DNA of 64,000 nt from Adiantum capillus-veneris. Its lineage: Eukaryota; Streptophyta; Polypodiopsida; Polypodiales; Pteridaceae. Under the pieces are notes generated by a model, which was not told the origin of the DNA, made no database searches, and worked only from the letters and a program-made list of their open reading frames with translations. Below, piece by piece: positions 43,240 to 54,524 of the stretch. Numbering within the stretch: position 1 is the first letter of the stretch; the number at the start of each line of letters is the position of its first letter. Location of the stretch: NCBI GenBank assembly GCA_014529385.2, contig CM043964.1, positions 2,292,497 to 2,356,496 of the forward strand. The letters run 5' to 3'. The position numbers and the translations under genes were made by a program.

Positions 43240-46200
43240 ATGGCAGCCGCAAAATCACCTGCAAAGAAGAAGAGAGTGCAGATAAAAGATTACTTGGAAG
43301 AAGTAGAGCCATTTGTCATCCCAGAAGGAACTCTAAAGCTAACCAGCACATGGATTCAGGAGGACTTGCAATAGGCAAATGATTTGAAGATCTACCAAGG
43401 CGTGTTCAAAGATACTGAAGGAAATGCAATAGAGCTACCCATGCTACCTTGGGAGCTCAATGAGTTTTTCAAAAGCAAGATGGAAGAGTACCTGGAGAAG
43501 ATAGATCTCCATAACTATTTTGAAGCCTTTCCAGCAAGAATCGACATCAAAAGAGTGTGGGAATTCGTAACTACAATCAAAGAAGATGGAGTGGCCAGAG
43601 TCACTGATCTGCAGGGCAAACGAGACACTATGATTGTAATCACAGAGAGAGTAGTGGCAGTAGCACTAGACCTCTCCAACAAAGGGGATAGTGTAACCAA
43701 AAGAAGAGATGAAGTCAATGTGTACTCTAAAAAGAAGAGAAACTACACCTTTGAAGATATAGAAAACCCTAAAGTGTCTATCATGAGCCAGATTTACAAC
43801 CAGTATTTCCACATGTGCACAAAGCGGCCAGAGAAGTACAGAATGCCGTCTGGAGCCCCCGCTTGGAGCCATTGCTACCACCTTCACCTGGGCAATGCAG
43901 AAGAGAAAGCCAAAGGTGATCAATTATGCGGCTTATATCCATGACAATCTGGTGAAGATGGGCAACAAGAATCCCACCTACATTGTGCCAGGTGAACTGA
44001 TAACAAAAGTGGTTTATGGAGCATTGCACACCAAGGGAAGATGGCCTGACCCTCCATCACAGAATGACTGGCTAAGGTTCAAAGAAGATAAAGAGGATGA
44101 ACAGCCCAAAGCACCCATAGTTTCCACAATATTGAAGCGCCGTTTAGAGACAGTGCAAGAGGAGCAGCCAGAGTTGAAGAAAGGAAAGAAGGAAATGGTA
44201 CAAGTGCCGATCAAAGAGACAAAATCACAGAAAGCGGCACGGCTCGAAAGATTGATGGAAAGCTTCAGAGCCGAAAGAGCCCTCAAGGGAGATTTGAGCG
44301 AGCTATGGAAGCCCTCACTAGAAGCAATGTCGGGGTCATCTCGAAGGGTGCACAGAGATAGGTTTGAAGATTACATCAAAAATTTTGAGATCCTGGATGC
44401 TATGGCAGAAAACATCCCTAACATCCCATTTATAGAAGAAGAAGTGGATGAAGTACGACGGAAACTACTAGAAGAGCAGGAAGGCCAGGAAAGATAACGG
44501 AAGATCAAGGCGGACCGGGACTTCAAGAAGAAGCCAGCAAATCCACCGTCAAGCCCGGAGTCCAGCCCACCGCCATCACCACCTCCTCGTAGCCCTCCAC
44601 AAACCCAACAAAAGGAGGAGCTAGACACATCTGATGAACAAGAAGAATCAAAGCAAGAAGAGACCAAAGGGGATGAGCAAAAAGAAGAAACAAATCCCAA
44701 AGATGAGCAGCCAGATCCAGAGAAAAGAAGGTTTAATACATTTCTTGATCTACTACCTGCGGGATATTCAAGAGAAGAGGTAGCTACAGTAGCATTTGAC
44801 ATGGCAAGCACAAGGCCCAAAGAACAAATGTAGAGCCTGCGGTTAGTGGAACTGAAAGAGATGGCCATTGATACAGTGGACCTACAGCCACCTACCAATG
44901 ATTGGGATGTGGTGATGAACAAGCTAACAGGGCTCAGAGCAAAATCATTGGCCACGGAAAGTGAGGTTGACAATCTCAAAGCCAGTGAAGTTTTGATCAA
45001 ATCTGAAGTAGACACACTACAAAGACAAAGCCAAGAGCATATGGAGAAAGAAGCAAAGCTACAAGCCAGTCTGGCCACGGCATTGCAAAGATGCCAGGAG
45101 ATGGAACGAGAGAATCAGGCAGCAGATCAAAGAATTCAAAGAGCTGAAGAAGAATACAGAAAACTCAGCAAGTCATTGACCGATGCAGAGAGGGAAAGGG
45201 AGAACCTAACCCTACAACTTGCTGAAGAATCCAAGGAAGTGGAAGCCATGAGGAATGCCAAAGAGAAGGCAAAGATAGAGAAAGAATCTAGCCAGGATGA
45301 GGTCATCAAGCTAAAAGACCAGATTAAAGTCAAAGATCAAACCATCCAACGGCTACGGGCATCTCGTGCCAGAGTCAGAGCTACTAGCTCGACTCACACC
45401 ACTTCAGAGACGGAGATTTATGAAGAACAAATGAAAGATCTCCAAAGGAAGTTAACCTTAGAGAAAAAGTAGAGACTGATGTTGGCTGAGGGCTCAGTGG
45501 TTATGCAAAACCGCATGGAAGAAGAGCAGAAAGCCATGCAAAATGAGCTAGAAGCCATCAAGAGAAAGATCGAGGAGACGCAAAAGATAAACGCAGATCT
45601 AAACGACCTCCTTGTGAATATGGGAGAGCAAGCTGAAGCAGAAAAGAAGACATTTCATAAACAAATAGAAGAGCTGAGAGGCCAGCAACAAACAGAAGAG
45701 CAGTTTAGCAACGGGCCAGCAGCCATGGAGGGAATAGACGTAGAGAATGTGGCAGATCTAGTGGACACCACCATGCAAGAGGAAATCCTTGTAGGATCCT
45801 CACAAGAGCTACAAGATCTGAACCAAGAAGAAGAAGAGAAGCTGCAAAAGGCAATAGAAGCATCAATCAAAGACATAGCCAAAGAAAGCTTTGGAATGGG
45901 AGCAGAGGGTCTTTAAATCAATGACTATTCAGAAGATAGATGCCAGCAACCTTCGACGTGAATGGCTACAGCCCTCTCTCCCATATCCTCTGCTAAAATA
46001 TGAAGATGCTACAATCAACAAGCAGATCAGAGAGGATCCAACAGTGCCAATGTACAAAGCAGACATCTTCAAGCCTGAAGGGGTAAAGTTGATAGTAGAC
46101 TCTCAGCCCAGGTGGAGAAAGGCATGACTGAAAAAGTATTCACAATATCTAATCCATCTGGTAGAGGCACTCAAAGTGATCAGAGACAACCTAAGTTTCT

Positions 46201-46696
46201 ACCCACTACCAAGGATGCGGACGTGGAAGGCCCATGAGCTATTGCAAAGAAGCCAACCTACTTGGCTAAATTACCCAAAGCTGCCAGGCTCCAAGGCAGG
46301 CAAGAGAATAAGTGAGCAATACATGATGAAAACCCTAACGGGCGCCATCAAATTGTTTAGTGGCTTGCCTGACCTATCCTGCATTATGATGAGAAAGATT
46401 TGCAAAACACTTTTGGAAGTCTTCGAGACATTCAAACTAGGCCAGGCGATAGACAATATCTTCTTCTTTCAAGATACATACAGATGTGCATACAATCTGT
46501 CTGGTCAGCCATCCCACGAGGTGATACATGCATTGTATCAAAGGATCATGTTTCTACCATCTTATCACCTCTTGGCCTTTGACGAATCCTTCTACACCGA
46601 CTTCTTTACAATCAACACTGACATATTCGGCCCGACGCTACTAGCTCAACATGCAAGATATGATTCACTGCTCAAGATGAGAGAAAGCCTACGATG
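43240..46696 (+). pseudogene. E4 ORF3: large coiled-coil protein, broken
   Basis: Starts ATGGCAGCC and encodes MAAAKSPAKKKRVQIKDYLE, with a KKKRV-type nuclear localisation signal. The N-terminal block (43384-44000) around TTIKEDGVARVTDLQGK resembles the putative plant transposon protein domain seen in Athila-like elements (weak match by eye). It is followed by a Pro/Glu-rich linker, about 300 residues of Lys/Glu coiled coil (44900-45880) and a conserved-looking C-terminal domain with WLQPSLPYPLLKYED and LPSYHLLAFDESFYTDFF. Breaks: TAG near 43372, frameshift near 43856, TAA 44495, TAG 44831, TAG 45470, a frame change near 45900 and TGA 46125. Role unknown. Confidence 0.6.
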
Positions 46697-46735
46697 AAGA
46701 AGCAGCTCAACAGCCATGTCGGGGATGACATGAAC

Positions 46736-46749
46736 AAGGAGGGGGGGAG
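46736..46749 (+). other. E4 polypurine tract
   Basis: AAGGAGGGGGGGAG immediately before the TG of the LTR. Confidence 0.85.
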
Positions 46750-47680
46750 TGTTAGAAGCTGGACACACCCTACAGAAAATGACTGCTCGGTGGATTATTA
46801 TTTTTTGTAATTATTCATTTATTGAGAAAATCCGACATTTCACCTTTGTAAATATTGGGGCTTACAGAAGTTTCTAGATTGTATCCCAGTTTTGACATGT
46901 AGATTGAGTAGATGGTTAAATTGGAACATTAGGGTTTGAGATTGTAAGGTATTTATACCACTTTTTGACCTTAATGAGAAAAACCTTTGTCATTTTAAAA
47001 AGAGTGAAGTCTGTGAGTGAGCGTACTGTGTACGAGAGAGAGTGAGAGATTCATCTTGACTCTACGTGCGCACTGATGGTCGAAATCGATTGCGGAGAAA
47101 TGCAGCGTGTTGCCCCCGATGAGAGCTACGCGCCAATACCTACATTGCACGCGTACGGTCCAGTTTTACGAGCTCGACCTACGAGCTTCATCTGGTGATT
47201 CAGTGAGCATACGTTGTACATTTTTGCATTGCAGCATATCCACGCATTCGCATTGAGTAGAGCTACACATTAGGCACTTCGGTTTTAAAAAACGATGACC
47301 TGCAAATTTTGGACAGACATCCTACGTGATTTTGCACCGGGTGTTTTGGGTTGAGATTTTGGTTCATGGATCTTAGGGAGAGCGACCTATTGGTGTTAGT
47401 GGGGTCTCCTTCAAGTTCTCTGGCATTTCGAGATCGTTTGATGGGTGTTTGGCTCTAGAAAACGTTGTAGGAAATCTCCTCTTATGCACTCCTGAAGGCT
47501 ATAGCTTAGACATTGGGTAGAGACCTCTGTAGGAATTAGTCGAGAGTCGGGTGTCGAGTGTAGATTGATACCCTATGTTTGCTTCCACGCGCCTGCGGGT
47601 CGAGCTTTGTCCTTAGCTGACAAATCTTGTTAGGTGAGTTCTCGCTGTGCTAACGTCCGTCGCGGCGTATCCGTCCAACA
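46750..47680 (+). repeat. E4 3' LTR
   Basis: Begins TGTTAGAAGCTGG after the PPT. It shows a TATA-like GGTATTTATACC near 46950 and a GAGAGAGAGTGAGAGA block near 47035, and ends about CCGTCCAACA. The right border is set by the abrupt change to E5' protease sequence at 47681. It parallels the E1 LTR in gross order. Confidence 0.75.
47315..47328. repeat. E4 palindrome half-site inside LTR
   Basis: AGACATCCTACGTG, preceded by CCTGCAAATTTTGG and followed by ATTTTGCACC. The E1 LTR shows the same neighbours around its own arm type. Confidence 0.75.
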
Positions 47681-48316
47681 CGTATGACATAGGGTGCTTA
47701 GAAAAATCCATGACAATGAAGGTATGTCGTACCCTATGTCCAAGAACCTTGATATTAAGATCCTTCAACATCCCTATAGGTTTGGAAATGGTTCAATTTT
47801 CCATCTTTACTACAATGTTTGTAACTCCAAGGTGAGGTTTCCCATGGATTCCCACCACCACCAAGGATTCACTTTATAGTTAACAACGCTGACTCCTGCA
47901 CAACCATCAAGGATTTCCTTTATAGTTAACCCCTTAGTAGTGATGGGTAGAGTGGCGTTAGACTCATTGCCTTCAAAGTACTGACCCAACTCATTGACAG
48001 GTACCTCGACTACAGACTCGTGTCCCTCTAGGTTGGGTTGTGGTGCTAGCTGTTCCTCACCATCACTTCCAAGTCATGCCTATTCATATGTACAAACTTC
48101 TGTAATCCAGTCTGGAGTTCTCCATTGAGGAATGTACAAAGTGCTAAGAATAGTTTAGGATCTCTATACAACCTAGACATGATTTTGGTCCTCACATCAA
48201 AATACATGAAATCCATCAATTTGGAAATTTTCAATGGGACCTTTTGACCCAAGTGTGAATGGGGCGAGCTCATATAAAAGTCAACTAAACCTAAAAAACA
48301 CTCATTCTCTCATTTG
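47681..48316 (-). pseudogene. E5' fragment: gag-protease of the E5 family, opposite strand
   Basis: The minus strand encodes VPLKISKLMDFMYFDVRTKI, FLNGELQTGLQKFVHMN, VNELGQYFEGNESNATLPIT, ILDGCAGVSVVNYK and a FIVMDFSKH-like piece near 47700. All match the E5 ORF at 52640-53190. It stops where E4 begins, which marks it as the E4 insertion site. Confidence 0.78.
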
Positions 48317-48395
48317 TGCAATTGAAGAGTGCTCTTCCTCCATCTCCATCTTCTTCTTCTTCTTCATCTTCTTGTGTGTGTGTGTGTGTGTATGC

Positions 48396-48452
<57 letters not shown>

Positions 48453-48689
48453 TGATCGAGCATTGCGGTGGCACGACGGCGGCGAGGCGGTTGAGTGCGG
48501 CATAGCGGCGTCTCCCTCTTCTTCGCGGCAAGGAATCCTCCACGACAACAAGCGTAGAGTGGTGAGTGACACACCATTGCCATCTTTGAGCTTACTAGTT
48601 TAGGCTTGTTGTGTGCTTGGAGCCATTTGTGGCTCGCACACAGTGTATCGGCAAGTTCCTTGCATTGGCACGTGCAACATACGCGCACA
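48317..48689 (+). repeat. E5 5' LTR
   Basis: TGCAATTGAAG...ACGCGCACA, 373 bp, with a (TG)n(GA)n tract in the middle. It matches 54160-54524. Confidence 0.9.
48374..48450. repeat. (TG)n(GA)n microsatellite in E5 LTR
   Basis: TG run followed by a long GA run. The same compound tract occurs at 54212-54288. Confidence 0.97.
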
Positions 48690-48694
48690 TTTTT

Positions 48695-48712
48695 TGGCAC
48701 CGCTGTCGGGGA
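48695..48712 (+). other. E5 primer-binding site
   Basis: TGGCACCGCTGTCGGGGA, five bases after the LTR end. It is close to the common Ty3/gypsy type TGGCGCCGTTGCCGGGGA. Confidence 0.85.
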
Positions 48713-49456
48713 ATGCCATACACTAAGCTTAAATGGCACTTTGTGCTTCTTTCGTGGTGCAATTTCAATTGTTGGAAGGGTAGGGAAGGAGGGTGTGTGT
48801 GTTGAGAAGAAGGATTTTGTGTTACTACTATGTATTTTTTTTTAATGTAGTTTTAAAAGGGTACTGTGTTTTCTCTGTGTAAGGTGTTAGTATCAAGGTT
48901 GTTAGTTTTGTGTAATGTAATGTACAGTAAGTAGGAAGTAGATCTGTGAGAGCTAATGAAGTGTGTTAGTGTGTAACAGTAGGTGTATTAGTTGTAAGTA
49001 GGTAGGTAGAGTGTGTGTGTGCTCTTGTGCAGGCCACGACGACCTTATCCTTTTAAATAAATAAATAAATAAATATATATATATATTAAAGGTAGGACCG
49101 GGATCGGGAGTATCTCCCAGACCCAAGCCCAGACCCTAGTCCAAGCTCACGCTCAGGCTCAGGCCTTAGTCGCCCTTTTAAAATTACGTATTTTAGCTTC
49201 ACACGTAGCTAGAAATCGACTTTTTTGAGGACCAATGGAGATTCGGGTGTCTGAACGTTGTGCTATAAAGCACACCGCGACCCTCTGAGTGATACGCTCG
49301 TTTCAAGCTATCACACACTTTAATAAAAAAAAAACGATCATTAAAAAACATTTAAAAATATATTAAAAAAAAAAACGAGTGAAAACGGACGCCTAAAAAA
49401 GGAAGCGGTTAACCTTCGAGGTTATTTCACCAATGCTTGTAGGGTGTCAAAGGCAC
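48713..49456 (+). other. E5 leader
   Basis: Untranslated stretch with an ATAA/AT-rich patch near 49058-49088. No gene found. Confidence 0.7.
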
Positions 49457-51815
49457 ATGCATCTGCGCTCTGGTTGTGTGCTAGAGATGGAGCAACTAGA
49501 GAGAATTTCGACTGACGCGGGTTCTCAATATCCACCTACCTTAGGTTCCGAGCCCTTGGCGGGGACCCAAGGTAGTACAAACCAAGACCCGAACATAGCG
49601 GCTAGTGACTCTTCCTCCATGACTATGATGTCATGGAGGGTTTCCCAATGCCTAATCCCGATAGCTCGAGCCAAGACATGCATGCCATGGGCCTGCGGTC
49701 CGGGCAGAGCGTGCTTAGCCGCTCGAAGGAAACCTTTAGTAGAGCCACTCGCTCCGAACATGGAGCTAATGATGTAAATGAGGGGGGTGGGGAAATAAAT
49801 TCTCCATTCATGACCACGTAGAGCCTATGCCCTTAGAGAATGTGCACGTGAATACTGCATTCGCTGCACCTCATGACTCTTCAGAGTTATTTCCCTCCGA
49901 GGTCATATTACCCGATGGTAGAAGCCTTGCCGAAGTGCAAGAGGTTGAGCGGTATATCCTTGCAGCGAGGAAAAAGGAAATTGAGAGCTTACGCAAGGTG
50001 GAGCAATGAAGAGAGTTAAAAGCGAAAGCCCCTATGTCAATATCCTTGCTAGGAGAGAAATCGAGTGCTCCTGACTTAGAAGCCGCTAAGGGCCAACCTC
50101 TAGAAAGCAACATTGCATCTAGCTCAAAGGACACCCCTAGCACCTCAATCCTAGATGGAGAGTTCTTAAATGAGAACTGGGAGTACGAACTACAAACGAA
50201 AACTCTAACCGACCTATACACAGGTCACACCTATCACATGGGTTGGTTAGATGTCCTACAATCCACAATGGGTGCTACTAGTGTGGAGGATCAACAAAAA
50301 CGAGTTTGTGAGGTCATCCATAGGGTGATTGAGTGAGAGAAAAAATAACAAGGGGATCAACTTGTCTTCAACGGGTCTCATGAGATTCTTGGATATAGGG
50401 AAGGCTCAACAACCGACCTTATCGCAAACGAAGACTTCGTCGGTAAGTCCGATGGATCCTCCATATGTTGTTTTGCCCGAGATCTCAGTGCAATCTGAGC
50501 CCACATGTGATAGCTTCACCTTTCCAAGTCTAGCTTCACCTTTCCAAGTCTAGCTCATCTTTCCCTTGATGTCACCACGGCTACCATGCCTACCCCAATG
50601 ATGGGCATACCAAGAAACACGCCATGGAACTCATTTGTTAGTAAAGCACTGCTAAATGGTAGCTCAATGCCTGCAATAGTACCTATAAGTGTGTACCAAT
50701 CGTATACACCCATTGGTCCACGTAGTCATGTAGTCCCTACTCCTCCCATTGTTTCAACAACCTATGCTCCACAACCACAACACCCAAGTTCTTATTTCCA
50801 TGGGACTATACCGGCTAGCATTAGCATATCACATCCGACATCTGCTATGCCAAGGGCCACACATATGAACTTTGGGCCACCACATGGCACAAAATCGTAC
50901 CGCACATGGAACCCAAGGGCTTCCAATGCGCCAAGCCCAATGCCAATACCTACTCCCTATGTAGTCTTTGGAGCACCTTCATCCACGGTGCTTGCTCACT
51001 TAGGTGACTTGGCAACATTTGCTCAAGCTATTGGTCGATCTATTGTTGAGAATATGCGTAAGATGCCTGATAGAGAGCCTAGAAGTAAGGCAGTACAAAT
51101 AGCCAAGCTCACACAAAAATTTAGTGGAGACGTGGATGTGAGAAAGCATATCAAAGTGTTTGAACAAATATGCGATTCTCTAGGAGAACACAATGACCTG
51201 CATAAGAGTAATGCTTTAAGCCTAACCTTAAGTGGGAAGGCAGGGGATTGGTATAGAACACTAAGGGTGGAAGAAAAAACGATTTACCCTACTCTTAGGA
51301 GATTGTTCTTGAAAGAATACATATGAGAGAGAGTGCTTTGGGGTGTAGCCTCTCAGCTCCAGAAAGCCCAACGAGAGGAAGGAGAGTCGGTGAGAGACTT
51401 TATAAGTCTCTTGAAGCATTTGAATTCTCGTTGTAATCCAAATGAGCGCTTCAACAATAACTAATTTCTTGATAGATTCATTAGGGGGTTACGACATGAG
51501 GATATCTACAATGGCCTAGTCATTAGAGGTATCACCACTTGGGAAGCAGTCACCACCAATGCGATCCAATTGGAGGATAATTTAATGATTCAAGGAGAAA
51601 GAGTGTCTGTTGAGCCTAAATCTATTAGGTCGCAAGCATCAGGGCATCAACCAATGACCCTAAAGTCTATTGCTAAGAAGCCAAAGATATCTGAGATGAC
51701 TTTAGCAGATCTCACCAAGGCTATTCAAGACAGTCTTACGGATAATCGTGCTCTGCAAAAAAATCATATGTATCGAAGCAGGGAGCAACAATGGTGCTCA
51801 GTCAAAGGGTTGTAA
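49457..51815 (+). pseudogene. E5 gag
   Basis: Starts MHLRSGCVLEMEQLERI. The frame then moves through pieces at 49633, 49827-50336 and 50329. The capsid-type core is in 50586-51815: AKLTQKFSGDVDVRKHIKVF, LTLSGKAGDWYRTLRVEE, EEGESVRDFISLLKHLNSR and RFIRGLRHEDIY, with a TGA near 51324 and a TAA near 51462 in the same frame. The middle (50586-51050) is Pro/Thr/Ser-rich. Confidence 0.8.
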
Positions 51816-51908
51816 AAGAGGGTCCTATTAGGCTACAAAAGAACACCACACTAATACAAACCAATCAAGCGAGCGTCTACAATGACGATACTCATGTGTA
51901 ATCGATGT

Positions 51909-51950
51909 GGCATAGCTCATTTGATTGCCCAATGTGCAAATAATCCAAAT
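51909..51950 (+). pseudogene. E5 gag zinc knuckle
   Basis: CNRCGIAHLIAQC has spacing CX2CX3HX4C, the same short form as E1 (CPECGITHLIREC). It lies in its own short frame after the gag core. Confidence 0.8.
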
Positions 51951-52040
51951 GCACCGAAGATCACGCCATTAAACTTGATTGAAGTTATTGAGGAGCCATC
52001 ACAAAGTACACCTGTGGTACCACTAAACGTACTCACATGA

Positions 52041-53535
52041 TTGATTCTCCAAAAACAAAATTATATTCTTGAGAAAAGAGACACGGCATCAATTGCCCAA
52101 TCTCAGAAAAAGAAGAAAACACGAAGAAAGAGATTGCAAAAAGCAGCGAAGTCAGACCCCAGCTCAAAGACCAACACAGGGACTGGTGACGACCCTGTAT
52201 ATATGAACGACGCTGAAAAAGATTATGATTCAAGTGAAACCATGGAGACTAAAACAACCACTAAGATAGAAACCAACAAGGAAGATCTTCATGAGCCACA
52301 ATGGCAGGGATCCAAGAAGAAGATAGGAACTTATCCAAACCCTACAATCGAGGAGATCGAGCGAGTCAAGCAATAAAGGAGTTTGGTAGAAGATACCCAA
52401 AGGGATCTAGAACCAGCACCTAGGCATATCCTGATTACAGACACCGTGTTCCCTATGCAACAACAACCTCACCAAGTCCATAGACCCTTAGCCATACCTA
52501 GTGTCATCCAAGAAGAAAGTGACTTAAAGTCATGGGAAAGTGTGCGTACTCACTTCTTGATGGAAAGAATGTTTACAGAGGGACTACCTGATCCTATCGA
52601 AGAAATGGAGATCCCATCTTCCCTATGTCAAGGGACTGAAGCCCAAAAGGTGCCATTAAACATTGCCAAATTGATGGATTTCATGTCTTCAGAAGTTAGA
52701 ACCACCATCATGTCCAAAATATATAAAGATACTGAGCTAGTCTCAGCTCTTCGAGCCTTCCTCAATGGAGAACTAATGTTTGGGCTACCACAATTTGCCC
52801 AGATGGATGGAGCTGGGGAGATGCCAATAGAGGAGGAACACTTAGATCCACAACCCAACCTAGATGAGAACCTTGTTATAGAAATACCTGTTAACAAGTT
52901 GGGACAATACTTTGAGGGTGATGAATCCAATGCGACCATACCAATCACTACTAAAGGATTAAGTGTGAAGAGAATCCTTGATGGTGGCGCTGGGGTTAGC
53001 ATTGTGAACTAAAAATTGTTGGGAAACTATGGGAAGACCTCACCTTGCAACCACAACCATAGTAGTGAAGATGGCCAATGGGTCTATTGTTAAACCTATT
53101 GGGATGCTAGAAGATCTCAAGATCAAGGTCTTTGGACATAAGATAAGGATTACTTTTATTGTTATGGATTTCTCCAAACACACTATGGCATCGGAGATGA
53201 TCTTAGGACGTCCTTTCATGAGGGAAGCAAAAATGGTGCATGGATGGTCCAAAAACCATGTCTACCTGCAATTCCAAGATTCTTTTAGTAGAGTGGATCT
53301 TGTAACTAGTCGAGCACATCCTCTAGGAAACAGGTTTATAATTGATCATAGATCTGACACAATAGTTCACTCAGCCCCATTGCAGTATTGTTACACGTGT
53401 AAAGCTGACACTGATGTTGGGGAAGATTCTCTTTATATGGACGTACTACGTGGAATGACTGAGTCGGACAATGTGGATTGGGTCCACCTAGCAGCAACCA
53501 TAGACAGTTGGGAAAACAGGGGGACGACCTCGTAA
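52041..53535 (+). pseudogene. E5 protease region
   Basis: A Lys-rich linker (52041-52376) and a gag-pro linker (52383-52850, KLMDFMSSEVRTTIMSKIY) lead to NKLGQYFEGDESNATIPITT and RILDGGAGVSIVN, a retropepsin active site in D-G-G form. MEMILGRP-type sequence follows (MILGRPFMREAKMVHGW, 53190-53250). Stops at 52374, 53010 and 53533 and a one-base change near 53020 break it. It closely resembles the E1 protease at 17440-17860. Confidence 0.82.
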
Positions 53536-53619
53536 ACACCTGAGGGGGATGAAATGCCCATACCCTTAAATATGCTAGAAGCGATGCATATAGCTTCTGA
53601 CAAGACTCATCCTCATATA

Positions 53620-54040
53620 ACAAAGAAAACATACAAGTGGGTCCCTAAAGCTTCTTTAGCGACCATAGCTAGTGCTAAAAAACAGAAGCCTTGTAAGAAA
53701 TGTCTCACTCGCTCCAAGAAATGTAAGGAAACGTGGCGGTGGATTCCTAAATGACTATTGCAAGCCCAAGGCTACTATCAAGGGAATAATCAAATCTGGG
53801 TGCCAAAACGTAGATTGTGTTCTTACTTGTCACCTGACCCATGTGAGCTCAATCATGTAGCTCCAAAATGAATCAACGATCGCGGAAAGAAAAAAATCAC
53901 AGAATGCTACACACCCACTCGAGAGCTAGTTTGGGTACCGAAGAAAGAGCAATTTGTTCCACCTAGCTCAGGAAGGGTGGAGTCTCATGAAGCTTCTAGC
54001 TCCTCATGTAATTCATCCATAGAGGTAAAAGCTTGTCCAC
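53620..54040 (+). pseudogene. E5 Trp-Pro-Lys repeat region
   Basis: Spaced motifs YKWVPK, WRWIPK, QIWVPK and LVWVPKKEQ, with Lys/Cys-rich sequence between them (KPCKKCLTRSKKCK), lie in successive frames directly after the protease. They recall the repeats after the second protease in E1 and in E4. The function is unknown; binding to nucleic acid is an inference from the basic, aromatic content. Confidence 0.6.
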
Positions 54041-54159
54041 AGCCCCACCTACAATAGTGGACCTCCATAAAGCTACAAAGGAATCCACACCTCCCAGTGT
54101 TCAAGAATCACTTGATGAACCTTTTCAAGTTCGATTCTAGGAGAGTACCTTACCACCCT

Positions 54160-54232
54160 TGCAATTGAAGAGTCCTCTTGCTCCATCTCCATCTTCTTCT
54201 TCTTCATCTCCTTGTGTGTGTGTGTGTGTGTG

Positions 54233-54291
<59 letters not shown>

Positions 54292-54524
54292 TCGAGCATT
54301 GCGGCGCCACGACGACGGCGAGGTGGTTGAGCGCCGCGTAGCGGCGTCTCCCTCTTCTTCACGGCGAGGAATCCTCCACGACAACAAACGTAGAGAGGTG
54401 AGTGAAACACCATCACCATCTTTGAGCTTACTAGTTTAGCTTGTTGTGTGCTTTGAGCCATTTGTGGCTCGCACACAATGTATCGGCAAGTTCCTTGCAT
54501 TAACACGTGCGACATATGCGCACA
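54160..54524 (+). repeat. E5 3' LTR
   Basis: TGCAATTGAAG...TATGCGCACA, 365 bp, with a compound TG/GA tract at 54212-54288. No target duplication is visible with the left flank. Confidence 0.9.

Larger units (their letters stand above)
34266..47680 (+). mobile_element. E4: giant LTR retrotransposon, 3' part only
   Basis: The sequence starts abruptly at the E1 LTR inside the Trp-Pro-Lys ORF. It continues through the internal G tract, palindrome spacer (interrupted by E6), ORF3, PPT and 3' LTR. Gag-pol and 5' LTR should lie left of E1, outside the window. It is related to E1 through the LTR, the Trp-Pro-Lys ORF and the G tract, but it is a distinct family with its own palindrome arms. Confidence 0.75.
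48317..54524 (+). mobile_element. E5: gag-protease LTR retrotransposon without RT or integrase
   Basis: Direct LTRs (48317-48689 and 54160-54524), a PBS after the left LTR, and gag, short zinc knuckle, protease and Trp-Pro-Lys motifs between them. There is no trace of RT, RNase H or integrase in the 5.5-kb interior. It is either a natural non-autonomous family or an internal deletion of an E1-like element. Coding frames are broken many times. Confidence 0.82.

Noticed and set aside
44371-45078. Minus-strand Ser/Cys-rich open frame
   Set aside because: It is the antisense shadow of the Glu/Lys-rich ORF3 of E4.
48291-48572. Open frames made of Ser-Leu or Arg-Glu repeats over the GA/TG tracts (also 54073-54554)
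   Set aside because: They are simple translations of dinucleotide repeats inside the E5 LTRs. No codon bias or homologue.
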